Positions 61,692-64,000 of a stretch of 64,000 bases of DNA are shown here, one piece after another. How positions within the stretch are numbered: position 1 is the first letter of the stretch; each line of letters opens with the position of its first letter. The translations under genes were made by a program, and so were the position numbers. The stretch spans positions 62,001-126,000 of the forward strand of contig NZ_BGNG01000006.1 of NCBI RefSeq assembly GCF_003203515.1, written 5' to 3'. Under the pieces are notes generated by a model, which worked only from the letters and a program-made list of their open reading frames with translations, ran no database searches and was not told where the DNA came from. This DNA is from Glaciecola sp. KUL10 (lineage in GTDB: Bacteria; Pseudomonadota; Gammaproteobacteria; Enterobacterales; Alteromonadaceae).

Positions 61692-63533
61692 ATGTTTTCT
61701 TTTTTTGAACGACTAACTAAGCCTTTTCCCGATACTCCACCTAGCATCCCGCCCAAAAGCTTTGTAGCATTTTGTCGTCACTATTCAACTGGGATGTGGC
61801 CAGTCTTAATCAGTGTTTCTCTACTCAGTGCAATCATCGCTATTCTAGAAGTCTCGCTTTTTGGATATATGGGGCAATTGGTTGATTGGTTTTCAACACG
61901 TGATCCGGCCACTTTTATCGAAGAAGAAAAGAGCAGCCTAATATGGATGGGCGCGGTTGTTCTCATTATTTTACCCGGCTTGGTAATTTTAGAATCAATG
62001 TTCACCCACCAGTCTCTTTTGGGTAATTTTCCGATGAGAATAAGATGGCAAGCCCATCGATACTTATTAGGACAGAGTATCTCTTTCTATCAAGATGAGT
62101 TTGCTGGGCGTGTCGCAACCAAGGTAATGCAAACCGCACTGTCAGTTCGCGAAACCGTGATGAAAATCATGAATCTTGCCGTTTATATCTGTGTGTATTT
62201 TATCAGTGTTGTCGCGTTAGTGTTTGCAACCGACTGGCGCTTAGCCATGCCTTTGATAGTGTGGTTGATAGTGTATGTGTGCATTTTGTACGTGATGCTA
62301 CCTCGATTAAAACGAGTTTCTCAAAAGCAAGCGGATGCTCGCTCAATCATGACTGGTCGTATCGTCGATAGTTACACAAACATTATGACGGTAAAGTTGT
62401 TTTCTCACCATCGTCGTGAAGAAGAATACGCGTTTGATGCGATGAACAAGTTTTTACAGACTGTATATCCTCAAATGAGATTGGCAACTACATTACAGGC
62501 CATGGTGTGGGTGGCAAATTCTTTACTTGTATTTTGTGTCAGTGGTTTGGCGATTTTACTTTGGGTTGAAGGGCTAGTCTCTCCGGGAGATATTGCGATT
62601 GCGGTTAGTTTGAGTCTAAGACTAAACGGCATGTCTCAGTGGATCATGTGGGAAGTGTCCTCTTTATTTGAAAATATAGGCACAGTGCAAGATGGTATTA
62701 ATACCTTGGCAGTCCCATCGAAAGTAGAAGATAAAAATGACGCAAAAAAACTTAAGGTATCAGGCGGTAGAGTTGAGTTCGATTCAGTTAATTTTTCTTA
62801 TGCAGGTGCAAATGACAATCTCGTTCACGTATTTAAGGATTTGCAACTCGATATCAAAGCAGGTGAAAAAGTTGGCCTTGTCGGTCGCTCAGGGGCAGGA
62901 AAGTCAACGTTAGTCAACTTACTACTCAGATTCTATGACATCCAAAGTGGTCATATTAGAATTGATGGACAAGTACTCACAGATGTATCGCAAGAAAGCT
63001 TGCGAGCGCACATCAGTATGGTCACTCAAGATACCTCGCTAATGCATCGATCTGTGCGCGACAATATCATATACGGCCGTACTTCAGCATCCGAAGAGGA
63101 AATGATTAATGCTGCAAAACAGGCGGAAGCACATGACTTTATACTTTCGCTTTCAGACTCAAAGGGGCGAACGGGTTACGATGCTCATGTTGGAGAGCGC
63201 GGCGTTAAGCTCAGTGGCGGTCAACGACAACGCATTGCGATTGCTAGAGTTATGCTCAAGGACGCGCCGATTTTAGTGTTAGATGAAGCAACATCGGCAT
63301 TGGACTCTGAGGTCGAGGCCGCAATACAAGATTGTCTTAATAAAATAATGGATGATAAGACCGTGTTAGCGATTGCTCATCGATTGTCTACAATAGCTCA
63401 GATGGATCGACTACTTGTGTTAGATAAAGGGCGTATTGTCGAGCAAGGTAGTCATCAGGAGCTTTTGGATCTTGGTGGTATATACGCAAAGCTATGGGAA
63501 CATCAAACTGGTGGTTTCCTCGGTATTGAGTAA
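61692..63533 (+). CDS. ABC transporter, fused permease and ATPase (exporter type)
   Basis: About 613 residues from the ATG at 61692. Six membrane segments in the first 340 residues are followed by an ATPase: Walker A VGRSGAGKST, Q-loop VTQDTSLMHRS, signature KLSGGQRQRIAIARVM, Walker B ILVLDEATSALDSE, and His-switch AIAHRLSTI. It is a half-transporter that works as a dimer, of the lipid or multidrug export type. Substrate unknown. The frame opens at a TTG 6 codons earlier. No periplasmic partner genes are adjacent. Confidence 0.92.
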   Translation: MFSFFERLTKPFPDTPPSIPPKSFVAFCRHYSTGMWPVLISVSLLSAIIAILEVSLFGYMGQLVDWFSTRDPATFIEEEKSSLIWMGAVVLIILPGLVILESMFTHQSLLGNFPMRIRWQAHRYLLGQSISFYQDEFAGRVATKVMQTALSVRETVMKIMNLAVYICVYFISVVALVFATDWRLAMPLIVWLIVYVCILYVMLPRLKRVSQKQADARSIMTGRIVDSYTNIMTVKLFSHHRREEEYAFDAMNKFLQTVYPQMRLATTLQAMVWVANSLLVFCVSGLAILLWVEGLVSPGDIAIAVSLSLRLNGMSQWIMWEVSSLFENIGTVQDGINTLAVPSKVEDKNDAKKLKVSGGRVEFDSVNFSYAGANDNLVHVFKDLQLDIKAGEKVGLVGRSGAGKSTLVNLLLRFYDIQSGHIRIDGQVLTDVSQESLRAHISMVTQDTSLMHRSVRDNIIYGRTSASEEEMINAAKQAEAHDFILSLSDSKGRTGYDAHVGERGVKLSGGQRQRIAIARVMLKDAPILVLDEATSALDSEVEAAIQDCLNKIMDDKTVLAIAHRLSTIAQMDRLLVLDKGRIVEQGSHQELLDLGGIYAKLWEHQTGGFLGIE

Positions 63534-63543
63534 ACATATAAGA

Positions 63544-63572
63544 ATCAGCGCACAGTTGAACTGCGCGCTGAT
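63544..63572. terminator. Hairpin between convergent genes
   Basis: ATCAGCGCACAGTT and AACTGCGCGCTGAT pair over 14 positions with one mismatch around a single base. It lies between the ABC exporter and the TPR-like gene ends. No U-run follows, so the terminator role is inferred from position. Confidence 0.6.
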
Positions 63573-63585
63573 GTGATGTGAATGC

Positions 63586-64000
63586 TTAGCTCAATTTCTT
63601 TAGCGCTTTTTTAAGTTTTTTCAGTGGTTTTTTAAGGTCTTTATCACTGTCTGCGTCAATACGAGCATATGCTTCACTTGCTTTTGTCTTATTGTTTGCA
63701 AGAACATATAGCTCTGCTAGTCGCATGTTTGCCCAGTCGACAGAGGGTAACTCATTCTTTTTAACATGTTTTTGGTCGACGTGTGCGAGGAAATATTCCA
63801 TATGCTCGATACCCATTTCAATATGAGACTTTGATTCCTTCGCAAGTCGCGCCAGCTGATAATGAGCATTTAATTTACGTCTCAGAGCGCGCTCGTATGT
63901 CTCAAGGCTATCTTCATCATTTTCAACCAGAGAAGGTAAGCTCATCGCTGTTAAAACATTGTATTCTGCGATAGCTTGATCATAAGCCTCTTCACGAACA
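63586..64000 (-). CDS. TPR-like helical protein (N-terminus outside window)
   Basis: The reverse strand is open from the stop at 63586 to the window edge, 137 codons. An internal ATG at 63945 is not the start because the frame continues above it (REEAYDQAIAEYNVLTAM) with repeat-like content. The segments NAHYQLARLAKESKSHIEMG and WANMRLAELYVLANNKTKAS are alternating helices of the TPR kind. The tail is Lys-rich. It probably binds another protein; the rest of the gene is needed to say more. Confidence 0.7.
   Translation of the reverse strand, partial: VREEAYDQAIAEYNVLTAMSLPSLVENDEDSLETYERALRRKLNAHYQLARLAKESKSHIEMGIEHMEYFLAHVDQKHVKKNELPSVDWANMRLAELYVLANNKTKASEAYARIDADSDKDLKKPLKKLKKALKKLS

Overview
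The window looks like chromosomal DNA of a marine, low-GC gammaproteobacterium of the Alteromonadaceae type (Alteromonas/Glaciecola/Paraglaciecola-like). I infer this from the gene content: ArgP/ArgO, UbiG, DbpA, PyrC, CheV, two DUF3718 proteins, many GGDEF and chemotaxis proteins, a TonB receptor, polysaccharide-degradation genes and an exosortase-associated acyltransferase. This is inference from family content, not a database match. The DNA is densely coding. I see no rRNA, tRNA, CRISPR array, prophage or transposase.

Layout. 1-5.3 kb: a cut-off thioesterase, argP/argO, DUF2237, ubiG, a DUF2306 membrane protein and a GST gene, with a decayed second copy of the ubiG 3' end just before the GST gene. 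5.6-11.4 kb: a PEP-CTERM-like secreted protein, a lipoprotein serine hydrolase, a metallo-beta-lactamase-fold enzyme, a two-receiver diguanylate cyclase and an M14 peptidase. 11.5-14.5 kb: a sugar symporter and GH1 glucosidase operon behind a LacI-type palindrome. 14.5-21.6 kb: ATP-dependent DNA ligase, its MBL-fold exonuclease and the Lhr-type helicase of the ligase-associated DNA repair set. The fourth member, PdeM, is 13 kb away at 34.5 kb. 21.6-24.5 kb: a 132-bp multi-hairpin repeat, exonuclease III, and a translationally coupled pair of a pesticin/T4-lysozyme-like muramidase and a membrane protein. I regard this pair as the best candidate for an undescribed system. 24.7-26.9 kb: a multi-TM sensor without an output domain, next to a BLUF photoreceptor.

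27-34 kb: tricorn-like protease, a sugar-type solute-binding protein divergent from a chemoreceptor, and a PEP-CTERM/exosortase acyltransferase. 35-41 kb: folM-TonB receptor-aguA-aguB, tightly packed and partly overlapping, divergent from folE. This joins pterin metabolism, outer-membrane uptake and agmatine-to-putrescine conversion. 41-48 kb: a porin-like barrel coupled to a small phosphate-binding-protein-like protein, M24 peptidase, GH13 amylase, aldo-keto reductase, and a blc lipocalin gene broken by a one-base deletion in an A7 run. 48-52.5 kb: an XRE regulator/membrane protein pair facing a membrane protein-SMR pump-DesK/DesR-like operon, with a strong inverted repeat between them. 52.6-64 kb: a second diguanylate cyclase, DUF3718, an OlsF-like ornithine lipid synthase, pyrC-dbpA, cheV, a CheY-like protein, MAPEG, an ABC exporter and a cut-off TPR-like gene.

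Starts were re-chosen where an upstream TTG or GTG had extended the reading frame but a Shine-Dalgarno sequence, an ATGA overlap or family length argued for an internal ATG.
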